Assembly: GCA_030037035.1 (NCBI GenBank)
Contig: JASHSA010000002.1
Span: 1-31,273, forward strand
Source: Thermoplasmata archaeon
GTDB lineage: Archaea; Thermoplasmatota; Thermoplasmata; Lutacidiplasmatales; UBA184
DNA length: 31,273 nucleotides
Reading direction: 5' to 3'
Under the pieces are notes generated by a model. That model saw nothing but the letters and a program-made list of their open reading frames with translations, searched no databases and had not been told where the DNA came from. This document shows, one piece after another, positions 6,773 through 13,479 of this stretch. The position numbers and the translations under genes are program-made. The stretch's first letter is position 1; every line of letters starts with the position of its first letter.

Positions 6773-8215
6773 TTACGGCTTCCAGACGGGGCTCGAGTAC
6801 CCTTCGGGGAACGGGGCGGGCGCCTCGCCCTCGCCGAACGGGTCCGGCCTCGCCATCGGCTCGCGGCCCTGCTTGCGGGCCAGGTAAGCGTCGATCGACT
6901 CCGCCGCCTTCGTCCCGGCGGCCATCGCGTGTACGACCGAGCGCCCTCCCGCCGCGAAGACCCCCTCGACGTCCGTCGCGTAGCCGGGCCGACCCCCTTC
7001 GGGCCATCCCTTCGTGCCGATCTTGAGGCCGAGCGACGGGTCGAAGCCGCTGAGGTCGGCCTTCTCGCCGACGGCCATCACCACGGTGTCGCACTCGAGC
7101 GTGAGGAACGCCCCGTCAATCGGCTTCACGGCCCGGCGGCCGGAGGCGTCGGGGGCGGAGAGCTCCATCTTCTGGAACACGGCGCCCTCGACGTGGTTCG
7201 TCCCGAGGATCCTGACCGGGGAGACGAGCCAGTGGAACGCGATCCCTTCCGGCTCGGTCTCGCGGATCTCCTCCTCGCCGGCGGGGGACTCGCCCCGGGT
7301 GCGCCGGTAGGCCATCGCGACGGTGGCTCCGGACGCGATCCGGCGCGCCGAGCGCACCGAGTCGACCGCGACGTCCCCTCCGCCGATGACGACAATCTTC
7401 CGCCCCAGCACGACGGGGCGTCCCTGGTTGACGTCGTACAAGAAGTCGAGCGCGGGGATCACGCCGGCAAGGTGCTCGCCCGGGATCCCGGGGTAGCCGG
7501 CCTTGGAGGCACCGATCGAGACGAAGACGGCGCGGTAGCCTTCGGCCAGAAGGCTCTCCGGGGTGAAATCGACGCCCGCCGTCCGGTTCGTGACGAACGT
7601 CAGGTCGAAGTTGCGGAACCGTTGCAGGTCGACCAGCAGCTCGTGGTTCGGCATGCGGTAGCGCGGGATCGCCCCGGCCTGCCCGCCGATCGCGCTCTGA
7701 CGCTCGAAGACCGTCACCGGGTAACCGCGGATGCCGAGCTCCCAGGCCGCCATCAGGCCCGCCGGTCCGGCGCCGATCACCGCGACGCGCTGCTCGCGCG
7801 GGGCGCTCGGGACGTACTCCATCGAGGATTCTCCGAACTCGAGCGCGGCGCGCTTGAGGTGCCGGATCGCGATCGGCACCCCACGCCCCTTCATCACGCA
7901 GGCGTCCTCGCAGTAGTGGTAGCAGACCTTGCAGAGCGTCGTCGCGAGCGGGTTCTCCCGGAGCGTCAGCCTCGCCGCCTCGTCAAAGCGTCCGTCGGCG
8001 ACCAGGCCGATGTAGCCGCGGCAGTCCTGCGTGATCGGGCACGCCTCGACACAGAACGGCAGCGCGCACTGCAGGCAGCGCTGCGCCTCGAGCATCGCCT
8101 CCTCGCGCGTGTAGGAGTGCAGGACCTCGCGGAAGTCGGTCGTCCGCTCGCGCGGACGCTCTTCGGGGACCTCGATGCGGAGGTAGCGGGTTTCCGCGGC
8201 CGTCACGCTCACCAT
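6773..8215 (-). CDS. GltD-type NAD(P)H-dependent FAD/iron-sulfur oxidoreductase, copy 1
   Basis: A 480-residue homologue of the glutamate synthase small subunit. The N-terminal domain carries cysteines for two [4Fe-4S] clusters (C47, C50, C55, C59, C65 and C95, C98, C102, C106). The FAD-binding GAGPAG is at about 148-153, the NAD(P)-binding VIGGGDVAVDS at about 284, and the closing ATDVEGVFAAGG motif is present. In GltBD the subunit passes electrons from NADPH to the large subunit. No large subunit, NfnA or other partner gene is adjacent. It could work with a remote partner, act alone as some archaeal GltA-like proteins are proposed to, or belong to an Nfn-like complex. A paralogue lies at 26688-28124. 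The zinc-ribbon gene follows on the same strand about 120 bp from the stop side. Confidence 0.92.
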   Translation of the reverse strand: MVSVTAAETRYLRIEVPEERPRERTTDFREVLHSYTREEAMLEAQRCLQCALPFCVEACPITQDCRGYIGLVADGRFDEAARLTLRENPLATTLCKVCYHYCEDACVMKGRGVPIAIRHLKRAALEFGESSMEYVPSAPREQRVAVIGAGPAGLMAAWELGIRGYPVTVFERQSAIGGQAGAIPRYRMPNHELLVDLQRFRNFDLTFVTNRTAGVDFTPESLLAEGYRAVFVSIGASKAGYPGIPGEHLAGVIPALDFLYDVNQGRPVVLGRKIVVIGGGDVAVDSVRSARRIASGATVAMAYRRTRGESPAGEEEIRETEPEGIAFHWLVSPVRILGTNHVEGAVFQKMELSAPDASGRRAVKPIDGAFLTLECDTVVMAVGEKADLSGFDPSLGLKIGTKGWPEGGRPGYATDVEGVFAAGGRSVVHAMAAGTKAAESIDAYLARKQGREPMARPDPFGEGEAPAPFPEGYSSPVWKP

Positions 8216-8254
8216 GGGAGCCTACCGAGTCAGAGAAACGACCTCGCGCGGAAC

Positions 8255-8260
8255 CTTAAA
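8255..8260 (-). promoter_or_regulatory. TATA-like box of GltD-type copy 1
   Basis: Minus-strand TTTAAG in a short AT-rich patch (CCTTTAAGG is palindromic), 39 nt before the ATG at 8215. A leader of about 14 nt is expected. Confidence 0.5.
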
Positions 8261-8300
8261 GGAAACGCCCCGGCGCCCCCGCCCGCGTCACGCTGAGGCA

Positions 8301-8334
8301 AGGAACGGCTCGGCGCGCGGTCCGACCCGTTCCT
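8301..8334. repeat. Inverted repeat between two minus-strand genes
   Basis: AGGAACGG at 8301-8308 and its exact complement CCGTTCCT at 8327-8334, with an 18-nt loop. It lies just downstream of the 8366-9082 gene and upstream of the GltD-type promoter. It could be a transcript 3'-end hairpin or an operator; no T-run follows. Confidence 0.45.
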
Positions 8335-8365
8335 GAGGGTCCCCTCGATGCGGGCGCGCCCACGC

Positions 8366-9082
8366 TCAGGGGAGGGCGACCCCGGTACCGGGGTCGCTCC
8401 GCGATCGGAGCGCGCCGCCCTCGGAGGAGCCCGCCGCGACCGCAAGGGCGAGCGCGAAGAGCAACAGTCCTGCGACGGCGACGTCCAGCCACCAGCCGGC
8501 GCCGGCCCCCCAGACCGAGCCACCGCTCGCGGAGGAGAGGCTCCCCCAGAACCCCGAACAGGGACCGTGGGCTGGCGCGGCCGAGCAGCTTCCGCCCGGA
8601 TCCGCGGCGGAGTACAGGTACGGCTGCAGGAGCGGGACGCCGACCGCGAGAGCGAGGGCGAGCCCTATCGTCCCGAACCGGGCGGCGGCGGCGAGGTGAC
8701 GGGCCTCTCCGCCGGTCGCGTGGCCGCGGGAGAGCGCGAAGGCGTAGCCTCCCAGGACCCAGGCGACCAGGGTAACGAGCAGCATGCCGACCAGGACGGC
8801 CTGGTACAGCTCGCCGACCCCGGAGAGTCCGTAGGCCGAGTAGGGGACCGTCCCTCCGCCGCCGCCTCCCCCGGCGTAGAACTCGCTGCCCGGATAGTAC
8901 TCGACGACGGACGACGACCCCGAGGTGTTCGAGAGATACCACCAGGGGCTGTACGCCGAGACGGCGGCGACGAGCCCCGCGACGGCGAGGAGGATCGTCT
9001 CGGCGTGCAGGATCCGGCGGCGACTCGCGACGTCCGCCGCGACGGCCGGGGCACGGGCGGTGGGCGTGGGGGGGTACGACAC
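8366..9082 (-). CDS. Four-helix membrane protein, member of a local two-gene paralogous family
   Basis: A 238-residue protein with four hydrophobic segments (residues about 29-48, 95-120, 135-155 and 197-218). Between helices 1 and 2 lies a Tyr/Gly-rich outer loop (WWYLSNTSG...VEYYPGSEFYAGG). A Cys-containing loop before helix 4 (SCSAAPAHGPCSGFWGS) could form a disulfide. The order and wording of these motifs recur in the gene at 11027-11686, so the two are paralogues. Function is unknown. The start is GTG at 9082 with AAGTAC 28 nt upstream. Its last codons overlap two strong stem-loops. Confidence 0.75.
   Translation of the reverse strand: MSYPPTPTARAPAVAADVASRRRILHAETILLAVAGLVAAVSAYSPWWYLSNTSGSSSVVEYYPGSEFYAGGGGGGGTVPYSAYGLSGVGELYQAVLVGMLLVTLVAWVLGGYAFALSRGHATGGEARHLAAAARFGTIGLALALAVGVPLLQPYLYSAADPGGSCSAAPAHGPCSGFWGSLSSASGGSVWGAGAGWWLDVAVAGLLLFALALAVAAGSSEGGALRSRSDPGTGVALP
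8376..8412. repeat. 22-bp perfect palindrome followed by a second stem-loop, inside the 3' end of a gene
   Basis: 8376-8397 is a perfect palindrome with half-site GCGACCCCGGT. It runs into CGCTCCG (8395-8401), loop CGAT, CGGAGCG (8406-8412). On the minus strand these lie within the last ~15 codons of the membrane protein gene. They may act as a transcript 3'-end structure or protein-binding site overlapping the coding end. Confidence 0.6.
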
Positions 9083-9807
9083 GTCCGACCGGAAGCCGGT
9101 CGCCGCGCGAGTACTTGGGGTCTCCCGCCCGCCCCGGGCGAGAGCGCCCCCAAGGGTGCGCCGTCCCCGACCGATCGTTCGTGGGGGCTCTGCGAGGACC
9201 TCCTGTAGGTCGCCTTCGGGCCGACGAGCCGGAGGCTTGCCCCCGTCGCCGAAATCCCTCTCCGCACCCTCACCGCCGGAGCGGGGAAGGAGCCGACCGG
9301 TCGGGGGCCGGCGAACTCCCAGAGGGTGGGCCCCCGGCGGCAGGCGCCTCTCGCGACCGCTCCGGCGCTATCGCTTGCCCGTGGTCCGAGCTCGGAACCC
9401 CGCACGTGGAGGCGCGACGGCGCGAGGAACGAAGGCGGCAGTTGCGGTACGGAGGTCGCCATTGACGGCGTGCGGTGCGCCCTTCGCCGGCAGGCATGTC
9501 GAGTCGTAGTCGCGCCAGCGGCGAAGGAACGCCCTTCGGCGATACGGCTCCTCGTCCTCGGCGGTCGTCGCCGTTCGCGGCGGGCAGCACCGGACGGCAG
9601 ACTCAGGCCGAGACCTCTGAAGGCGAGTTCCCGGAAGCCCCCGCGGGTGCGGGTCGGACCGAGGAGCCGGCTGCGCCCGCAACGGAGCGTCGTGCGGGCC
9701 CCGGCGATTTCGACGGCGTTCTCGCCGAGGCACACAAGCGTCCTTGAGGGAACATTCTTAACCCCACTCCTGCTCCCGCCCTCTTAGCCGAGGGTAGGCG
9801 AAGAAAC
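9083..9807. other. 725-bp stretch without a recognisable gene
   Basis: Lies between the divergent starts of the membrane protein (9082, minus) and the DUF981 gene (9808, plus). The promoter elements of both sit at its ends. In the middle, open frames on both strands translate to Arg/Pro/Ser-rich sequence with no domain, and I find no tRNA, RNase P or SRP RNA signature. Complementary GCCGGC/GCGGCGAAG-type segments near 9482-9528 could fold locally. The content is unexplained: a non-coding RNA, a decayed gene or long regulatory DNA are all possible. Confidence 0.4.
9755..9761 (+). promoter_or_regulatory. TATA-like box of the DUF981 gene
   Basis: TTCTTAA within a local AT-rich patch, 46 nt before the ATG at 9808. 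A second candidate, CTCTTAG at 9781-9787, is 20 nt before the ATG. AGGGTAGG shortly before the start favours the upstream box with a short leader. Confidence 0.45.
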
Positions 9808-10467
9808 ATGGGGTTCATTGACGACCTGACTATGGTCCTCGACCTGCTGATCTTGGTGACCGCGACGGTGTTCTACACGGGGTTCTTCGTCTGGTACCAC
9901 TCCCGTCGGAACGACGCCGCCCGCGCGGCCACGCACCTCCGTGAAGGAGCGATCGTCCTGACCCTGATCGGGGGGCTCCTCGGATTGTTCGCGCTCTGGG
10001 GCGAGTTCACCTGGCCGCTGCCGGGGTCGTACGACCTGTACTTCTTCGACCCCGTGCTGCTCCTCGCGCTCCTCACGGTCGGCTTCGGACTCGCCGTGGT
10101 CCTGCGCCTCCCTACCCACTTCGTCGGGATGCTGGGGGTCGTGATCGGCTGCGGCGTGATCTACTACGGGGCGCGGGCCGAGTACTACCTCAAGCTGACC
10201 CAGGACCCGTTCGAGACCCTGCTCATGTACCTCGCATTCGGCGGGGTCGCGATCATGGCGTACCCGGCGACCCTGTACGTCGACTGGTTCGTCACGGGCC
10301 GCGCGAACCCGTCGCTCCAGCCGATCGGTTCCGCCGCGACCCCGACCTCACCGCGTGTCTGGACGACACTCCTCGGGATCTTCCTGATCCTCGTTCTGCT
10401 GGCCGGGATCGCCGCCGCCGCCTACGGACTGAGCGCGGCGTGGGGCCACCTCGAGAGCCCGCCCTAG
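9808..10467 (+). CDS. DUF981-family six-helix membrane protein
   Basis: A 219-residue integral membrane protein with six hydrophobic segments. The block ALWGEFTWPLPGSYDLYFFD matches DUF981, an archaeal family without known function found for example in Thermoplasmatales and Sulfolobales. The conserved Glu, Trp and Pro residues sit at a membrane boundary between helices 2 and 3, and an acidic/aromatic YYGARAEYYLKLTQDPFE follows helix 4. It is flanked by the two paralogous four-helix proteins on the opposite strand, hinting at a shared envelope role (inference). The ATG at 9808 starts a typical N-terminal helix. Confidence 0.8.
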   Translation: MGFIDDLTMVLDLLILVTATVFYTGFFVWYHSRRNDAARAATHLREGAIVLTLIGGLLGLFALWGEFTWPLPGSYDLYFFDPVLLLALLTVGFGLAVVLRLPTHFVGMLGVVIGCGVIYYGARAEYYLKLTQDPFETLLMYLAFGGVAIMAYPATLYVDWFVTGRANPSLQPIGSAATPTSPRVWTTLLGIFLILVLLAGIAAAAYGLSAAWGHLESPP

Positions 10468-11026
10468 TCCGTCTCGACCCCGTCGTCCTGCGGGCGGGAG
10501 CCCGGAGGCTTGGGCCTCGCCCACGCGCACCGGCCGCTACGGACCGGCCACGGCCTGCGGAACCGGGGCGCTCCGCTCGCGAGCGGAGACGACGGCTGCG
10601 GAGCCGAGCGCCGCAGGGTCTCCTATCCTGCGTGCCCGCTGCCCGGACCACCGGAGGCGGGCGCCGTCGGGAGATGCGGTTCTGCCTGCGACCCCGAGAC
10701 CACGAAGACCGCGTTCGTGGGCGGGGCGGCGGGCGACCTCGTCAATCGATGCTCCCCTTGAGGGCCGTGGGTACCGTCGGGTCCCGCCCACGCACGCGAG
10801 CCGGTCTTGCCTGCGCGAGAGGACGTCGTACGGGGACCGCAACAGGGGCCCGGAGGGGTGGGAGCGGGGAGGCGCTCCATCGTTCCGGGGGCCAAGCACG
10901 CTCCGTCGCGGCGACCTTGAGCGGGCACGGGGGACGGGACCGCGGACGACCGCCGGCGGTTGAGCGGCCGGCGCGCGTGAGAGCTGCCGCACCGCACTCG
11001 GCCGGAGCTGAGCAGTGGGGGCCCGT
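10468..11026. other. 559-bp hairpin-rich stretch without a recognisable gene
   Basis: Lies between the convergent ends of the DUF981 gene and the second four-helix gene. The first 150 bp hold several successive stem-loops: GAGGC/GCCTC near 10505-10518, GGCCG/CGGCC near 10531-10548, the 18-bp palindrome at 10571-10588, and CTGCGG/CCGCAG near 10596-10616. Translations in all frames lack domains. It could be a structured 3' region, a non-coding RNA or intergenic remnants. Confidence 0.4.
10571..10588. repeat. 18-bp perfect palindrome
   Basis: Half-site CTCCGCTCG followed directly by its complement, about 100 bp after the DUF981 stop. It is the strongest of several hairpins in this gap and a candidate transcript terminator or protein-binding site. 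Confidence 0.5.
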
Positions 11027-11686
11027 TCAGGCCGGGTTCCGGCCCAGGTAGCCGATGACCAGCCCGACCGTCGCGAGCGTCAGCGCGCCGAGCATGATGA
11101 TCCAGCCGTCCGCCATGAAGAAGGTGTAGGAGACGCCCATCTGACTTCCGGAACCCCACGGGAGAGAGCAGGGCGAGGTTCCCGTCCAGCCCGAGCAGGC
11201 CGTGGCGGTCGAGTCGTGAAGAGCCCACGGTTGGAGTCCCGGCGCGATGACCCACGCGAACGCCATGACGGCGACGCCCGAGAGCGCGATCCACGTGTTC
11301 CGCGACGGGCGAGCCGGACGCCGGTGGACGGCCTCGAGCAGCAGGAGGGCCCCGCCGACCAGGAGCAACGCACCGCCCACGACGCCGAGGACGAGGATCG
11401 CGTCGTACAGTCCTCCGACGGGCCCGAGACCCTGCGAAGCATACGTCATGAACTTGCCGTTCGCCTTGAACGACGCGCCGGGGTAGAACTGCGTGGCGAC
11501 CCCGCCCCCCGAGAGGTAGAACCAGACCGTGAAGACCGAGAAGATGGCGAGAATCCCCCCGACGATCTGGAGCGAGCAGGAGGCGAACCGGGCGACCACC
11601 ACCTCCTCGTCGCTGAGACGGGGCGCGGGGCCGGCCACGGAAGACTTCGACGCGGTCACCACTTCCGGAGATTCGACGCCTGACAT
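11027..11686 (-). CDS. Four-helix membrane protein, paralogue of the 8366-9082 protein
   Basis: A 219-residue protein with four hydrophobic segments. It shares with the 8366-9082 protein the same motif order: an aromatic first-helix exit (FTVWFYLSGGG), a loop with TQFYPGASF (compare EYYPGSEF), G.LYDAILVLG at helix 2 (compare ELYQAVLVG), LQPW after helix 3 (compare LLQPY) and a Cys pair loop ACSGWTGTSPCSLPWGSGS before helix 4. Function is unknown; the outer-loop cysteines could form a disulfide. ATG at 11686 is chosen over the in-frame GTG at 11737, because the TATA-like box at 11718-11724 lies between them. Confidence 0.78.
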   Translation of the reverse strand: MSGVESPEVVTASKSSVAGPAPRLSDEEVVVARFASCSLQIVGGILAIFSVFTVWFYLSGGGVATQFYPGASFKANGKFMTYASQGLGPVGGLYDAILVLGVVGGALLLVGGALLLLEAVHRRPARPSRNTWIALSGVAVMAFAWVIAPGLQPWALHDSTATACSGWTGTSPCSLPWGSGSQMGVSYTFFMADGWIIMLGALTLATVGLVIGYLGRNPA

Positions 11687-11717
11687 CGGGGTACCCGCGC
11701 CGAGGACCCTTCCTGGG

Positions 11718-11724
11718 GTATTTG
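11718..11724 (-). promoter_or_regulatory. TATA-like box of the second four-helix gene
   Basis: Minus-strand CAAATAC, 31 nt before the ATG at 11686. Its position rules out translation from the upstream in-frame GTG on this transcript. Confidence 0.55.
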
Positions 11725-11857
11725 GACGTTCCGTCACGGGACCGTCAGCCGGCGAGAGCGGAACTGCGCCCTCGCATGCTTGACCCTGCGATATCGCACG
11801 GGACGGCGACTCACCGAGAGTTGGGACCGGCCCGCCGCGTCGGGCACGAGGACCGGC

Positions 11858-12253
11858 CTAGTCGCCCGGGCTCAGGTAGATCTCGTTGCCGTCCGGGTCC
11901 ACGACGGAGGCACCCCATCCCCAGTCGAACTTCGTCGGAGGGGTGGAGAACGCGACGCCGCGCGCCTTGAGCGCGGCGCACGCCTTCTGGAAGTCCCCGG
12001 GGAGGTGGAGGGCGATGCCGGAGTTCCCCGGCTCCATCGTGCCCTTGGGGTCGTACTCCGTCACTTGGCAGAGGTGGAGCACGCCGGGCCGTCCCTTGCT
12101 CCCGACCGTCTGCCAGTGGTCTTCGTCGGCGAGATGGTCGAGCCCAAGCTTCTCGGTGTACCACTTCACGGCGTTCTGGCGGTCCGACACGACGACCGCG
12201 ACACTGCTGAAGACGGGGGAGCCGGCGGTCGGTGACGTTGCACGGTTCGGCAT
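11858..12253 (-). CDS. VOC/glyoxalase-superfamily protein
   Basis: A 131-residue single-domain member of the vicinal oxygen chelate superfamily, which includes glyoxalases, dioxygenases and resistance proteins. It shows the two-module pattern: VAVVVSDRQNAVKWYTEKLGL at the N-terminus and the closing SVVDPDGNEIYLSPG. Metal ligands typical of the fold are plausible (HLCQV, ALHLPG, and the E of GNEIYL), but the substrate cannot be assigned. ATG at 12253 follows a TATA-like box by 31 nt. The open frame continues upstream far beyond the start, but that part is a shadow of the ROK gene on the other strand. Confidence 0.85.
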   Translation of the reverse strand: MPNRATSPTAGSPVFSSVAVVVSDRQNAVKWYTEKLGLDHLADEDHWQTVGSKGRPGVLHLCQVTEYDPKGTMEPGNSGIALHLPGDFQKACAALKARGVAFSTPPTKFDWGWGASVVDPDGNEIYLSPGD

Positions 12254-12284
12254 GGTTCCTCTCGGGGGGGAAAAGCGCCCTGCG

Positions 12285-12292
12285 CCATAAGC
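12285..12292 (-). promoter_or_regulatory. TATA-like box of the VOC gene
   Basis: Minus-strand GCTTATGG, 31 nt before the ATG at 12253. Confidence 0.5.
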
Positions 12293-12358
12293 AACCTGGG
12301 GTGAGAGGCTGAAACGCTCGACGCTCGGCACGCTCCGGTCCGGCCGACTCGAGGAGGG

Positions 12359-12365
12359 CTTATCC
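12359..12365 (+). promoter_or_regulatory. Candidate promoter of the sugar-phosphate gene cluster
   Basis: CTTATCC in an otherwise GC-rich region, resembling the TTTATCC/TTAATCC boxes of other genes here. It is 80 nt before the ROK kinase ATG, so the transcript would have a leader of about 55 nt. Confidence 0.4.
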
Positions 12366-12445
12366 GAATCCCCGCCTAGAGCCTGCGACCGACCTGCGCA
12401 CCGGCTGGGCGCTCCCGCGCCGGGGTCCGGGGCAGGGCGAGAGCG

Positions 12446-13477
12446 ATGCGCGCTGCGAGGACCTCGACACGGAGCCCCGGTCGGTCGACCCGTCGGTCCC
12501 GCGACCGGTCGACCGGTCGCTGGGCCTCCGCGTCGCTGGGCGTCGACCTCGGCGGGACCAAGATCGCGGTCGGGGTCGTCGATGCCCGAGGCAGGATCCT
12601 TGATTCCGAGCGGATGCCGACCCGGCCCGAGCGACCCGCTCCCGAGGTAATCGACGATATCGTCGCCTGTGTGCGGAGCCGCTGGAGCGATCGACTCCCG
12701 GCGAGCCGGCCTCTCGGGGTCGGGGTCGCCGGCCAGGTCGGCTCGAACGGAGCGGTCCTCTTCGGCCCGAACCTCGACTGGCACGACGTCCCGCTGCGCG
12801 CCCGGCTCGCGAACGCTCTCGGCCGACCGGTCTCCGTCCTCAACGACGTCCAGGCGGCGACGTACGGCGAGTGGCGCTACGGGGCCGGTCGGGGGACCGA
12901 CGACCTCGTGTGCGTCTTCGTCGGCACCGGCATCGGCGGCGGCATCGTCGCCGACGGCCACCTTCGCCACGGCGCGACCGGCACGGCGGGCGAGATCGGT
13001 CACCTGACCGTCCAGCGGAACGGGCGCAAGTGCCGCTGCCCGAACTCCGGCTGCCTCGAGGCGTACGCCGGGGGCTGGGCGATCGCCGAGCGGGCCCGCG
13101 AGGCCCTCGCGACGGACCCTCGCGGAGGGGAGCGGCTGCTCTCGCTCGCGGGCGAGGCGAGCGCCGTCACCTCGAAGACCGTCGAGCAGGCCTACTCCTC
13201 CGGCGACGCCCTTGCCCGCGCCCTGGTCGACGAGACGATGGGCTACCTCGCCTGCGGGCTCGTCTCGATCGTCAACGGCTTCAACCCGAAGATCGTCGTC
13301 CTTGGCGGCGGCGTGCTCGAGGGGTTCCTCGCGCTCGTCCCGTCGCTCGCGGAGGCGGTGAAGGCGCGGGCGCTGCCCGCCGCGGCCGAGGGCCTCGCGA
13401 TCGTGCCGGCGCGCCTGGGGGGCGAGAGCGGACTCGTCGGCGCGGCAACGTACGCCCGGACGGAGGCCGCCCGCTAG
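12446..13477 (+). CDS. glk: ROK-family sugar kinase, probable glucokinase
   Basis: Phosphorylates glucose with ATP, feeding glucose 6-phosphate to the enzymes encoded downstream. The 343-residue protein shows the ATP phosphate loop LGVDLGGTK (about 32-40), the catalytic Asp in NDVQAATYGE (about 133-142), GTGIGGGIV (about 160) and the zinc-binding ROK signature GEIGHLTV...CRCPNSGCLEAYAGG. The first ~30 residues form an Arg/Ser/Thr-rich extension with no counterpart in the family. No other ATG, GTG or TTG lies between it and the first conserved strand, so ATG 12446 stands. The extension's DNA contains a 20-bp palindrome. Glucose as substrate is inferred from the ROK signature and the neighbours. 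The gene ends 2 bp before the transketolase ATG. Confidence 0.9.
   Translation: MRAARTSTRSPGRSTRRSRDRSTGRWASASLGVDLGGTKIAVGVVDARGRILDSERMPTRPERPAPEVIDDIVACVRSRWSDRLPASRPLGVGVAGQVGSNGAVLFGPNLDWHDVPLRARLANALGRPVSVLNDVQAATYGEWRYGAGRGTDDLVCVFVGTGIGGGIVADGHLRHGATGTAGEIGHLTVQRNGRKCRCPNSGCLEAYAGGWAIAERAREALATDPRGGERLLSLAGEASAVTSKTVEQAYSSGDALARALVDETMGYLACGLVSIVNGFNPKIVVLGGGVLEGFLALVPSLAEAVKARALPAAAEGLAIVPARLGGESGLVGAATYARTEAAR
12501..12520. repeat. 20-bp perfect palindrome near the start of the sugar-phosphate cluster
   Basis: Half-site GCGACCGGTC followed directly by its complement. Its core GGTCGACC (12507-12514) also occurs at 12483-12490, exactly 24 bp upstream. The element lies inside the unconserved N-terminal codons of the ROK kinase and is a candidate operator or leader hairpin. 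Confidence 0.5.
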
Positions 13478-13479
13478 CG

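Noticed and set aside
10623..10745. Short minus-strand frame ending NAVFVVSGSQAEPHLPTAPA and so on
   Set aside because: It looked slightly less biased than its surroundings, but it has only a weak TTG start, no promoter at the right distance and no recognisable domain.
9083..11026. Possible RNase P RNA, SRP RNA or tRNA in the two long gaps
   Set aside because: No GAGGAAAGTCC-type, ACAGAA..GGCTTA-type, SRP helix 8 or T-loop GTTCGANNC motif was found on either strand.
11788..11797. GCGATATCGC palindrome between the four-helix gene and the VOC gene
   Set aside because: Ten bases is too short to stand out in this composition, and it is not placed at a promoter.
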